A DNA stretch of 64,000 bases from Pseudisothecium myosuroides (Eukaryota; Streptophyta; Bryopsida; Hypnales; Lembophyllaceae): assembly GCA_951799445.1 (NCBI GenBank), contig OX637288.1, forward strand, positions 28,313,288-28,377,287, written 5' to 3'. A program made the position numbers and the translations under genes. Below the pieces are notes generated by a model. The model searched no databases. It saw nothing but the letters and a program-made list of their open reading frames with translations, and was not told where the DNA came from. Below are positions 23,883-35,631 of the stretch, piece by piece. Position 1 is the first letter of the stretch. Every line of letters starts with the position of its first letter.

Positions 23883-25282
23883 GTACGGTGGCTCTTTCTT
23901 CAATTTGTGTACTTATCAATAAGTAATATACATCTACTCCTAAAGATTCAATGTTAGAACATCAACCAATGAAACTTCAGCTTGTCACAACTTTTGCAAA
24001 TGGTATCCAAATAATACATTCTTCATTGCGTTAAAATTCATTTTTATAAATGCAAGATGATTACTAAAACTTGACCAATCTAACAACATGTACTAAGCTT
24101 AACATTTGAAGAGGTTTGGAGATCTCTTTTAACCTCCAAAAGAGTAGATCCATTGTGAAATAGTCAAACATCACATTTAAGCTAAATTTGACCAAAATTT
24201 GACCTTTTAAAATGTGTTCAAATATCAATTTTACATTTTAATTAAGTGATATTATGGATTTTCAATCATTGTAAAAAAATTCAATTTGTTTTGTGAAAAG
24301 ATTGTTATTGTTATAATTTTGAAGCAAAAAATCAAAATAAATTAGTAAATATAGCAAAAATAGTCCAAGTAGCTTGATTTCTTTTAAAGAACTACAACCG
24401 GCAATGGAAATTGGTGTGCAAAATTCTTAATTAATTATATTATATTTTGCATTAAAACACTCCTTGCTAATAAGCTTCAAGACAAATGCCACTATTAAGC
24501 TAAATTTATTCATCTATTCAATTTATATGCAAATTTTTTGATATTTTCACTTATAAAAAAATATTTTTCTATAGATGTTGATTTTTTCATAATTTTTTAT
24601 GGAAAATTCAAATTATTGTAATTTGGATTCTAACACAAAAAACATAAATAGCAAGAATTATTTCAACTTTCAAAAAAATTCAAAATTTTCAAATGGAATA
24701 AATACAAAACATGTCAAACTTCCTTTTTTTAGTTTAAATCAAATATAAAAAATGGTTATTTTGAAAGTTTCAATTAAGGTTGTCCAAGGTGCATCTACTT
24801 GTTGGATGCGCAGACCTTTGATAAATAATTCAACTACCCCTAATTAAGTGTCAATCAATTACAAAAGAAACACAATTGTACTTATGCCAATTTTGAGTAG
24901 AAGATTCTATATACAACCATGTCAAGTGTTTCTTGTATTAAGCATGTATTTTCACATACAGAAGGTGTATTTTTCAGTGTTGATTACTCTATAAGAATCA
25001 TGAAAGCAATGTCTACCAAATCCAAAGGTCCTTAAAAGTGAATCTTTTTGAGGTTGCAAGTATACGCTTTAGGCTTGTATTTTCATATTTTTCATACGTC
25101 AATGTCAACAACATTGTATACACTATTAGGATACTTTAAATTTTTGCAATACCAATGGTAGATTGTCCTAATTTTTGCTCCTATCACTCATTCTCCAATT
25201 TGGTAAGATTATTTTTTTTACCTTGGCTCCTTTATCCTCAAAAATCCCACAATTACTAAAGATTTTGTCTATATTCTTGCTC
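23883..25282. other. AT-rich intergenic DNA, no gene seen
   Basis: No coding frame, RNA gene or clear element terminus was recognised. The composition is very AT-rich throughout. Confidence 0.5.
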
Positions 25283-25403
25283 TGACCAAGACTACCCTGG
25301 GCCTTAAAAAGGTTAATATCTGATGACCAAGACGACCTTGAACCTTAAAAGGTTAGTATCTGATGACCAAGACAACCCTAGGCCTTAAAGGGTTAATATC
25401 TTA
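25283..25403 (+). repeat. Tandem repeat, 40-41 bp x 3
   Basis: Three adjacent units start at 25283, 25324 and 25364, each beginning TGACCAAGAC and containing CCTTAAA..GGTTA.TATC, with a few differences per unit. There is no coding context. Confidence 0.8.
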
Positions 25404-26029
25404 CAACCTTCTGTAGGTCTTAAACTGAATGTGACAAAGTGCCATAAATTAAGTTATTATAAAAACATCAAGTGCACTTTATGGGCTATGTGTGATCACT
25501 TAAGGATGATTGCACAAATTCAGCCTTTTGTTCAATCACAAGTGAGGATTTCGGACCTCTACACAACAAATTGGCCCAGCCTCTACGTGTAAAGCATCCC
25601 TTAGTCACTAGTGTAGCAAATGATAAAAAAAAGGTACGTAATATCAACAATCTGTAATAAAAAACATTCAGGAGACATTCAATTGGTCCTTCAGATTGTT
25701 CACTCACACAATCAAATGAAACTGAGAGAGACGAATCAAGGATGCGTCGCATTCACTCTTGAAACGGAACTACAAAATTTCTGGTATTTGCAATTGTATC
25801 AAATGAAAGTATGCAACCTTGGACCACCTCTCAGTCAATCACAATGGACACCTATGTACTGTACACTTGTGGGATTGTCTCGAGAATGCAGTGGTATGGA
25901 AAATTCTGATCTTTCAAAATCTGTGGGGAAGGGCTGGTGCCAAGTTTTGTGAAAATTAACCGTGATGGAAATGGTGCCGATTGGGTTGTTGTGGCAGGGG
26001 ATGACGGCGATGGAGCTTACTTAACTTAC
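25404..26029. other. Intergenic DNA downstream of the F-box gene
   Basis: Short frames only. This probably includes the 3' UTR of the F-box gene read on the minus strand. Nothing else was recognised. Confidence 0.4.
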
Positions 26030-27848
26030 TTAGCTGGCTCCCCTCGAAGAAATGTTGGGAGCCAAGAGCTTGCCAGTGACGCCGTAGAGGTCGATGGAGT
26101 ACTGCACCAACCTGTTGCGGACATCTGGGAGGCGTATGCAGCCGCCGCACAAAAGAAACTGAAAATTGCCGTTGAGAGTCTTCCTCACAAAGAACTCTCC
26201 CACCTTGCCGCAAGCTCGGCATGCATGTCTGTAGTACAGGGACCTCCACTGCATGTTCAACATAAATTAAATTTATAAGTATACATATGATCGGTATGGA
26301 TGTGGTCATGGTGTAGAGGCTATGCAAACATTCGAAAAATTGCAGCAAGATCGTGATTTGATTTAGCCAGGAGTCGTAATTTTAGTTTCAACTTGCTAGC
26401 ATGAAGGGCTACTGATTTCTCCACATTTCGTAAGTTGGTTCGAAAACCGTGTAGTGGAATTGTGTAGTGGAATTTATGATTACTCACCGGGAAGGCTGGA
26501 GTAGCACCACGAGGAAGACGGGGCAATGACCATCCTTTCCGGTGGCATTCTTCCCTGAAAGCTGACTCGCAGAGTCTTGCCCATGATCTACATACCTGCA
26601 AAATAGCACCGTACTAGCATTAATTAGAATTCAAATCCATGTGCCCATATTGTCGCTTGAATTCACGCCATGTAAGTTGTTCACTTGAAGGAAAATTCAG
26701 AGAAGTGGGAAGTGCGCACTCGAGCAGCTTGAAGAAGATTGGCAGGTGGAAGCTTCTCAAGAATGCTCTGCAGCAAGTCTTCTTCTCCACGCTCAGTGAG
26801 CCGCTGCAAGACAGGGCGATATGCGGGATCGTGGAATCGTTTACCAGAGGGACTGGCGACGTCGCCACCAAATTCTGCCACATTTAACCACAGAATGGAT
26901 CAGCCTTGTCGAGGCATTCCTTATAAACTCAGATCATAAAGCTAGATATCACTGGAGAATCACGCTGCACTGAGAAATCCTTATGTATCGGTACAAAATC
27001 TGAAGTTATCTTATACCTTTGCTTCCAGAATCAAAATTCGTCCTCAGTCCTTTAATCCGTTCATCAGCAAGCATTTTAGAGTTATAACAGCCTCCCATCC
27101 ACGGCGTGCCTTTGTATAACCAGCATATGTTTTTCTTTTTCCTCTTGAATTTTGAGATTTTGCGCCGAACTCTGGCAGGCCTTCCAGTTCGACAACTCAT
27201 TAGTGAGGCCGCTCGCTTTTCATATAAACGAGCGCTTTTCCTTCTTTGCGGCGCTTGTTGGCAGCAGCCACTGCAAGTCTTGAAGTCCTTTTCATCTTCC
27301 TCGCTTCCCTCTTGTTCTGGTATGGGAGGTTCAAAATGTGTCACGGGTCTAATACTTTACCCTCACACAGTCTGCTAAATTGATCTAATTCTCGGATTCC
27401 GAAGCATGACGACTGAAAACCGATATTCGAGTTATGCTTTCAGAAAACAGAGGTGCAAGCTGTAAAAGTATTGCTCACCTGAAGGGTAGAGAGACTTCAC
27501 GGAAACCAAGAGTGATCGCTTGTTCCTTCTCGACCTCGTTCGGAGCCAATATTGTGGACTTCCAAGGGGGCAATTTAATAACGCCGCACGTTTCTCGAAG
27601 AGACGTGCACTTTTCCGGATAATAGGCATAGTCGGAGAAGCTACTTGCATATTTCGGCTCCTTGAAGTGGTGATGGCGATGGCGGCAGCAGGTGCCTCTT
27701 CCTTCTTCGGCGTCGAACGGACATGATTTTCTTTGAAGATGCTGTAGAGTGAATCCACTGAGACGAAGATTTTTCCTCCAGTCCTATTGCCACTCCTTGC
27801 TCTCAACCAATACTTTGAAGTGCCGGAACTTAATCTTGGCTGGACCAT
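26030..27848 (-). CDS. F-box protein with a C-terminal Cys4 knuckle and a repeated N-terminal module
   Basis: Coding exons in transcript order: 27848-27479, 27316-27017, 26874-26720, 26595-26488, 26248-26030. All are GT..AG with consistent phases and give 383 residues. Residues about 255-300 form an F-box (DLLQSILEKLPPANLLQAAR, then VCRSWARLCES), the SKP1-binding part of SCF ubiquitin ligases. The C-terminal part begins WRSLYYRHACRACGK and carries C321-x2-C324 and C345-x2-C348, a probable zinc knuckle that could bind the substrate. The N-terminal 220 residues are unusual: RKSARLFEKRAA (78-89) and RKSARLYEKRAA (149-160) repeat, YWLRARS and YWLRTRS repeat, and FVSVDSLY and VSVKSLY repeat, with a basic stretch at about 172-186. 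I do not recognise this module. The start is uncertain: 27848 is the first ATG in frame after an upstream stop, but a further 5' exon (27870-27930 encodes a similar VSVK..KWYQL peptide) is possible. The three 3' exons are secure, the two 5' exons less so. Confidence 0.75.
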
Positions 27849-29935
27849 CTTCAATTTCACCTCACTTCAACCGGCAGGCGAGGTCAATTGGTACCATTTA
27901 CGGCCTCCAATCTTCACAGAAACTGCAGCAGGACAAGCTGCCAATTTAAATACAAATAAATTTCAGAACTTTAATCTGTTGAACAAATAGCAATTATATC
28001 GTAGACATGAAAGCCTCAACCTAAATACAGATTGACATGCTGCTCGAGCAGGATGACGAAGCCAAATCGTGTTATCTTCACTGGTTTAGGCTTAGGGCTG
28101 AAAATCTTCAAGATTGTTTCTCCCACTCAGATTAATTGTCAGTGTTTGACGCCGTAAATGAAACCAACACCTATTGTATGCCGGCACCTGTGCCAGTGCT
28201 CGTCGGAAATTGCTACCAGTATAAACTCTCAGTTCGGTATTGAAATGTAACTATGATGACCCAACTGACCCGTCAGATTATTCAGAATGAGCATCCCTCA
28301 AGAATTAATTCCAAGAAACTGCTGCATGAATAAGAGGATAAACGGTTCAACTACACCGTTTGCTCATTCTTAAACATACTGTATCCACGGTGACAAATAG
28401 AAGCTTAGAGTGTGCTCCGTAAGATCATTCCATCGTTTTTCCTGCTTTCGGGCAGTTTCGAAAAACTGATTCCAAGAACTCAAGCTGCTGGTATTTATCA
28501 AAACCCATAAAGGACATATATTGCCAAAAACAGAATAACCGACTGTGCATATAAAGAACAACGTCGAGACTCGATCTGGTCTCACAAGTTACGACACAAA
28601 ATAAATTTAAGAACTATTTTAAAATTACTTACGTGTTCGATATTCATATTCGATTTCAAAGTTTCCCAAGGTTGCTACTCGTGTACCAAAGAAAGGTAGA
28701 AGCGCGTTCTGGACACACCGTCCGACAACATATTTCTCTCAGCCTCTTCTAAACCCTTGCAAAGTCACCAGGATGGACTCCTGGCCAGGAAAGATTTGAG
28801 GCCATGCTTATCCCATAGTTTTAGGAACGAGAGCAACCATACAAGTTCTAAGTCACTCTTAGGTTTGATAAATCAGCGAGCAAAGTGTTTCCAAGTACAC
28901 TCGATTTATCCACTCCACAATGTAACCGTTCTTTATGTGCATTCAACAGCGTTGGATGAAATATACTATAAGAAAGCAGTCAGGTGCACAGTACGGATTG
29001 ACGGATGCATGGTTCATGACCCCCGAGTTGAAAGTATTCCACATACCGACCAGGCAGCCTGAAGACGCATGCATGCAGTATCCCTTCGCGAACCGGCGCA
29101 CTTTTGCAATATATATTGATACCCAACTGATATATGATTGTTATTTCTTCACATCAACATTGCTGCTTCATTAACCTACTTAACTTCCATGTGTTAATTT
29201 GTACCACTCCCTCTTCTGAATCCCTCCAACCTTCAATGCAATGAACTCCTATTAATTTCCACACTCATGTCGATCATTTTTGCAAACATCTCGGCCTACG
29301 AAATGGCCTGCATGCATGCGCGCATGCCTCTCGATCAATCGGTCTCGGTTAGTTAATTTCTATGAAGGCCAGCCGTACGTTTCTTCACTGAGGATGCCTA
29401 GTGGAGTCGGAGTCGGAAGCCTCGATGCAGAGCTCGATGAATGATTTTTCAATTTTTCATCAGCAAGTATGAATGCCATGTGGGAAGTAAACGCCATACT
29501 TAATTAGTTACCAAATGCAAAGGAGTTCGGGAGCAAAACAATCGAAAGCATGCAGTGCGATTCTGGCAGAAATTTCATTGACTGGAGGCAAGCTAAGCTG
29601 ATGTGCAGATTGATCATGAGGCTATGAGCGTAGACAGAATGAAAGCCCCTTGTTGGGGAAGAGGGGAGAAACGTTACTTACGGTACTGTACTGTACAGTA
29701 CGCTAGTGAAGAGGCCAACTGAAGGAATTCTGAAAGCTTCAGAGGTGCGCTGGCCTCTGGCAATCCGCGAGGATGTGCCTCTTCTGCGAACTGAACTCTC
29801 TCTCTGTCTCGCCCAATCACCGTGCCCTCACCAGGCGCCGTCGATCGGCTTGCTGAATCGACAGTTTTCTGACTGAAGCCTCTCCGACGGTTATCAGTTC
29901 TTCAGTCTTCACCCTTACACGTAGAGGAGGACGTT
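27849..29935. other. Upstream flank of the F-box gene, no further gene seen
   Basis: Mixed composition. A peptide VSVKIGGRKWYQL can be read on minus at about 27870-27930 and resembles the F-box gene's N-terminal repeats, so an extra exon may lie here. Short frames at 28370-28585 and 28757-29174 have no recognisable homology. Bases 29280-29900 are GC-richer and could include a promoter, but I cannot assign it. Confidence 0.35.
29688..29701. repeat. Solo 14-bp palindrome identical to the Tc1 element tips
   Basis: GTACTGTACAGTAC occurs here and at both outer edges of the Tc1 transposon (20174-20187 and 22269-22282). There is no adjoining TIR sequence here, so this may be a preferred target motif, a remnant footprint, or chance. 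Confidence 0.4.
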
Positions 29936-29939
29936 TTCC

Positions 29940-30126
29940 GGCCAATGAATCTCTCCATGCAGGATAGAAGTGCAACTATTCATCCTCCAAATTTTGTGGG
30001 AAAAGGAAAGACTATCTATAGTAGTTTGACTTCCAATGAGTGTTTTTTTCATTATTTTAATCCAACAATTCACATAGTGACAAAATAAATGATTTCCACG
30101 GTTATGATCCCGTCTTTTAAGGGTTA
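29940..30126 (+). repeat. Repeat family C, copy 1
   Basis: This stretch aligns with 40370-40545: both contain TTCATCCT.CAAATTTTGT, then a CTA.A.TTTGAC.TCCAA.GAGT block, a GATGATTTCCA-type block, and end near CGTCTTTTAAGGGTTAA or its decayed form. The right end TTTTAAGGGTTAA at 30113-30125 resembles TTAA-family termini. The left end is unclear. Confidence 0.45.
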
Positions 30127-30129
30127 AAC

Positions 30130-32290
30130 ATAGCTAATTAAACTCAGGGCCGGTTTACACTAGGCAGCCCAAGGACCATATGCATTCCAAAATACCCCAC
30201 TTTGTTAGGTGTGAGTCCATAACATTGCTAACATGGCTAATCCCTCCCTCTTGGAGGAGAGATCATTCCTCCCTGGATACTTGGAATTCAGTTCAGTTTA
30301 ATTGGAAAGAATGCAATTGGCACATTCTGATCAAAGAAGTTAGAGGAGGGAAGCAAGCCATTTGTAGGGCGTACTGATCAGCCATATGGCAACTTGAAAC
30401 TTGTAGTATGAACTGGCTACAGTGTACAGACCAATGATGGAGGCTCCGCATTTGGGAGGAACAAAAGGCCCCCCTCCAACACTGGTAAACAATGTTATAT
30501 CATGAGACCATTGTAAAGTAAGAGCCCAAGACAAAAAAAATAGTATTGGCACTTTGTATAGTCTTCAGTTGGTATAAATCCAAGAGAGACCATAGCCCAA
30601 CCATATCTATTTATTATTAGATTTAACATTGTCAACCGCAAGATCAATTAAATAGACAAAATCTATGGTTGTGAGGCTCTAGCATGCCATGATCTCTTAG
30701 AAATTTGTTAGGCCTACTTCAAAGAGGTGGTCAAGAAAAAACTCCTAGAAAGATTTTTATTTAAGTTGTTTTGAAGGATCTTTTTTTGAACTGAAAAGGT
30801 TACATTTTGAAAAATTGTGAAATTTTGAGGTCATAATTGAATCCTACAAGTTATTTTTGGAAGAAAATGCTCTAATCCCGGCTCTAATTAATAAGTTTAA
30901 ATAAATTTTAACTATATCTCACGTGAAATATGTCACAACAAATCTAGATAGACATACATTATGATCTGGTTTGGCCTTGTAAGATTCCAAGTAGACTTCT
31001 CATCCATGAAAAATGGCACCGGCATTAATTGTCAAAATAATTGTTCCTATATCTGTAGGAGATTAAATAAATCATACACAAAAATCCAAGGGAAAAATCA
31101 ATATGCAATGACTACAAAAACTGAATTTATACTTTGTTCAGTTTCACTTTGTACACAATATGTTGAAAATTAGTGGACAAAATCCAAATGAGCAAACAAG
31201 AATGTGGAAGTATTTTTTGTATTCTAAAATCTTGAAAATTTGAAGCAAAAAAGCAATTACGGTTTGAAAGTAAATGATTCCAAAGCTAACTACCCTATAA
31301 ACTAATAAACTCAATTGTTGAGGTAAGGTTCTTAATCATTCCAAAAATCACATGTGCTTCTTTTTTGAGCCAAGATGATTTGAATGTTTTATTGCATGTT
31401 GTTGACATCATTTAAGACCCACCTCCATTGTATAGTAAAAAGCTGACATTTGTGTGCTTCAAAAAAATTATATCAATATAAAAAAATGTAGATAATATTA
31501 ACTTGAATGGAATTTGAAGATTTTTAATGAATCAAAGATTTGAGGTTTCAATTATTGTCATAGATAATCTATAAGTTACAATTTGAATTGTTGTACTTCT
31601 ATTTTCAATAGATTTGAAGATATTTGTCCTGATACACAATTTATACAAATCATTTTAATTTGTATTTAGCAATCAAAATAATTGTTTTCACTGCAATCAT
31701 TTGAATCCAAGATATTAATTTGTAAGGATTGTATATAGTACATAAATTTGTTTGGAATGTAGGTGATTAACATAAAATGACAACATTAATGTAATACCAA
31801 ATTTTGAAAATATTCCTATGTCTTGATTCTATTTTTATCATATGCATTTATCAATATTTTGTCATATATATATATATATTAGTTTTTCCAGAACATATGA
31901 ACAATATATAATAATAACTATATATATTTGCAAACAATATTTTGTACATTTCCATAAGATAACTACACCTAAAGTGAACCACTCCTCAAAATTGACCCCT
32001 ATTTTTGAAGGAAAAATGAATATGGAAGATACCCAAAATGGTGCACATTACAAGGACAAGAGTAAGTTGGAGTTGGGGGCCATTTTGAGTAGTGTGCAAC
32101 TCTATTTATAAAAATGTGGAGGTGACAATTTTACAAGTGGTTAATTTTGGATACACTTTCTGTTGTTTTAAATTCTTTACTATGACATATTATATTACTA
32201 CTAGTGTCATTTATTTGGTGCATCAAATGAATTTTGGTATCACCTACATGACACTTTTTGCATCCTACACCTTGCATCTTTCAAAATTTG
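30130..32290. other. AT-rich intergenic DNA, no gene seen
   Basis: No coding region was recognised. A short TA run lies at about 31865-31880. Confidence 0.5.
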
Positions 32291-32294
32291 TAAC

Positions 32295-32515
32295 CACTAC
32301 AAGAGAAAAGGTGTTTTAAGTGAGTTTTTAAGTATAGTCCTAGACACATGATTTTAAGTAATGACCTTTAAGGAGATTTTCAGCAAAATTTTATTTAAAA
32401 CACATGTGTTTTAAGTAAAATTTTGCTAAAAATCTCCTTAAAGGCCATTACTTAAAATCATGTGTCTAGGACTATACTTAAAAACTCACTTAAAACACCC
32501 CTTTCTCTTGTAGTG
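32295..32515. mobile_element. CACTA-type foldback MITE, 221 bp
   Basis: The element begins CACTACAAGAGAAA at 32295 and ends with its reverse complement at 32515. Nearly the whole element is one inverted repeat of about 105-bp arms meeting near 32405. The flanking bases AAC (32292-32294) and AAC (32516-32518) form a 3-bp target duplication, as made by CACTA (En/Spm) transposons, whose plant termini are CACTACAAGAAA. A transcript across it would fold into a long near-perfect hairpin that could feed small-RNA production. No coding capacity. Confidence 0.92.
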
Positions 32516-32518
32516 AAC

Positions 32519-33300
32519 TAATTCACAATGTACCCAAAAATTATAGAACCACTTGCATTTTGATTCATAAATTTTCACCAAATTAATATACAAAAAATGT
32601 TGTTCATTTTCTAGAGCATATTGGTCATGCCATATAGCTTATTTGTGCAAGTTTAGGTGTAGTTACCTTAGAAAGTATAACTTCATTTTGTAGTAGTCAA
32701 TATACACAGATGCAAAATCATATTCAATCCATAGAAAATGAGGATTTTATTGGATTTAATATAGTCTGTGGTGTTTACATCTGATTCATAAGGGATTATA
32801 GGAGGCAATCCATTCTTGATCGGCCCCCCATTCTAGAAATGTAGGCTGTTTTCTTTCCAATAAGTAGAAGATGAACAATGATTTATTATAGTGCGGTTCT
32901 CAATGCAGTTGTGGCGCATTATGATTGGCTACAAGTCTCTTGATATTGTAACCAGTTGTTGATCAATTTTGTTTTCAACCCATGGTCGGAAATAGCAAGC
33001 CCTATTAATATCACAAGTATGGGAAGAATAGAATCTTCCGCTGAAAATATTCATATTATTTCTATTTTGAAAAAAAAAAAATTGGAAAATTATGGAACCC
33101 TTCCAAACTGTATTTCTGCACACTAGAAAATTTCCCCAATGAAAAAACCTGCCCTGGAGATATGTGTAATTGCTTAAGTGATCAGAAATGGGTAGCCTCC
33201 CTTAATTTCATTTTTTGAAACTTTCGGTTGAAAACAGTCTTACACTCGCTTTGTTGTATTCAGTGATGTCATTCTCTTCACCAAGATCTAATTTTCTTTG
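32519..33300. other. Intergenic DNA, no gene seen
   Basis: AT-rich without recognisable features. Composition rises in G and C after about 33200. Confidence 0.5.
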
Positions 33301-35631
33301 GTGAACAGAATCGGTTGGAGAATTGGATTTTGGCAGCGTGGTAAGATCATGCTGGTGCCATTCATTCTCAACAGATTCGGAAAACATGACCAGAGCAGCT
33401 CCGCTTTGCAAATGGCCGGAAGCTCGTGAGCTCCAGCTTGATCGAAGGCGTCAGTCTGTGTCGATGGATGTGGATGCTTACCAAACGAGGACAGACCAAT
33501 CGATTGCGTCATTGCTGGACTGTTCCTCTTCCATCAACGCCACCAGTGACCAGTTTCAAGAGATGGCTGAACCGCATTTGTGCATGTTTGCGCAATTCAT
33601 GCTCAGGCCGGATGTGAACTATGGCGGCTCTTCAAGAGCTGAAACAGACCCAAGATGGACGAGCTGAGGCGGCATCGCAGGTGGGAGGAGCAGAGTCCGA
33701 TCCGACACCGATCGCCTCGGCCATGAGAGGAGCCGCGCACCTCATTTTGGTCGGCCACTTTCCGCCCACAATCATCAGGCATATGCAAGGTAAGGCATAT
33801 GCAAGGCATCGCAGACTACCGACTTGGAACCCTAAAGTAAGGTCTTGCGTGATTCATGGCTCATGGACGGTTGAAACTCATAGATGCGTCTTGCAGGTTG
33901 CACAGAGACTCTTTTCTTGACTCCAGCTCGAAGCGTACAACTGCATTTTAGCTACCCAAACTAACAGAAATACAACATGAAATTCGCCGTATTTGGTAGC
34001 CTTGAGCAGATCCTTGAAGGCACCCGAGCGAGCAATCGGAAATGAAAATGAAAACCCGGGTGCGACTGTGGCTATGGTCACGGATGTCTCCGACTGGATT
34101 GAAGAGAGATTTAACGTACTTCGCTGTGGTCGCAGACTCTTCGAGGGGCTTCGAAGTTTTCAAGGTTTACAGGCATACAGCCATGGTTGCCGCCAGTCCA
34201 AGGAAGAAGAAGCGGACGAAGAAGCTTGTCCTCTGTCGGTCGTTTCCCGAATTCGCGGTTGCACGTACGGTCGGGAGTGGAGTGAAAGCTCGATCCCCTG
34301 TGAAGCTTTCGACCGACTGGTCATGGATGGGATTCGCTGACGTTGCCCCCTACGGTCTCGAAATTGCAAATTCGGAGCCGAAGTGGCGCTGGCAGCCAAG
34401 CAGTTGGAGGAGGTGAGGAGAGGTGGAGCCGGCGACCGAAATGGCGAATCTCCTTGGTCAAAAGTTGACTGACGGTACTCATCCTGACCTCCCGTGATTA
34501 CGTACGTAACTCTCTCAAGAATTTCATTGGAGGCTTGCATCGAATATTGGCCACCAACGCAGTGGCGATGCTTGGTTCTTCCAGCATCTCTTGCAGGATA
34601 CGCTCGCAAGGTGGATTATAGTTTAGTAACTTACAGATCACTGTGACGAGCATTTGGAATTCGCCAAGCACGAATCTGCTTTGACCGTAATGAGAATCGA
34701 TTCCGCACTGAAAGGTATCCTGGGAAGGTATTTTGCAACCGCAGCACTTCCTTGGTTGACTTAGGCGAAGTGCTTCTGTAGAAGTTTTGACTTGTGTTAA
34801 GTTGTTGTTTTATTTATAAGGCGCTTGTCGGATGTTGATCTTCAGTTGCGAACACTCATCTTCAACGCCAATGGAGAGGGCTGCTTGGCGTTCGAGGCGG
34901 GTGCATTGCAGAACTACTTCCACTTGTCGCAGCAAGCAGAGAAAGGGAGACCTGAACAGCAAGTCCAGGGTGTGGGGTTTGTGTTAGGTACAGGATCCCA
35001 TTTGCGGCACTTCAAGCACTTTCACACATGCATTTAAGAATGTTCTTGCATGGGGAGGTCGATCAGAAGCCAAGCTCTTCTCAGGTCGAATTTTCTCAGA
35101 CAATGTATGACGATTTCTTACTCAGTCTGTCAAAGTGTGAGGTTGTAGACCGCTCTTGAAGCTAAGGGGCAGTAGACAACCCCATTTCCATTCAAATTTC
35201 AAAGTCTGTAGACGATATTAGCCAAATCATAAATATATCCAACTTGCATCTTGCTAATTGAAGGTCATGCAACCGAGTGTCTGAATAGATGAGCTGCTAT
35301 TCGTAACAGTGGTCAGAACATGAGAGAGGATCAGGTCCCTTATGGCTTCAGTATCGTCTCCCTTTCTTGTGTTTGTAGCAATCGCTGCCTTGCTCATAAA
35401 GTTTTCTTTGGGGGATCTGGAAGGGAAAAGAAGAACTTGAAGTTGGATGCAGAGAACGAGATGAGAGATGCAGAGCACAAACTTTTGAAAAGTTTTGAGG
35501 CTACAGTTGAACACGTGTGTTACATTGTTGTAAAAGACCAGATGCTTTGAGTTCAGATCTGAGATATCAGCTTGGTGGGAGCTTATGGAGTCGCATGTTG
35601 TGGCGGGATAGTACGTGGATTTGAACGAGAG
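33301..35631. other. GC-richer region with short frames, unassigned
   Basis: The stretch between the AT-rich desert and the receptor kinase has gene-like composition. Frames such as 33323-33667, 33621-33800, 34825-35037 and 35320-35550 (plus), or 34515-34620 (minus, CERILQEMLEEPSIATALV), look partly protein-like, but none extends through a consistent chain of splice sites or resembles a family I know. It could be a decayed gene, a non-coding transcript, or the long 5' region of the receptor kinase. Confidence 0.3.
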
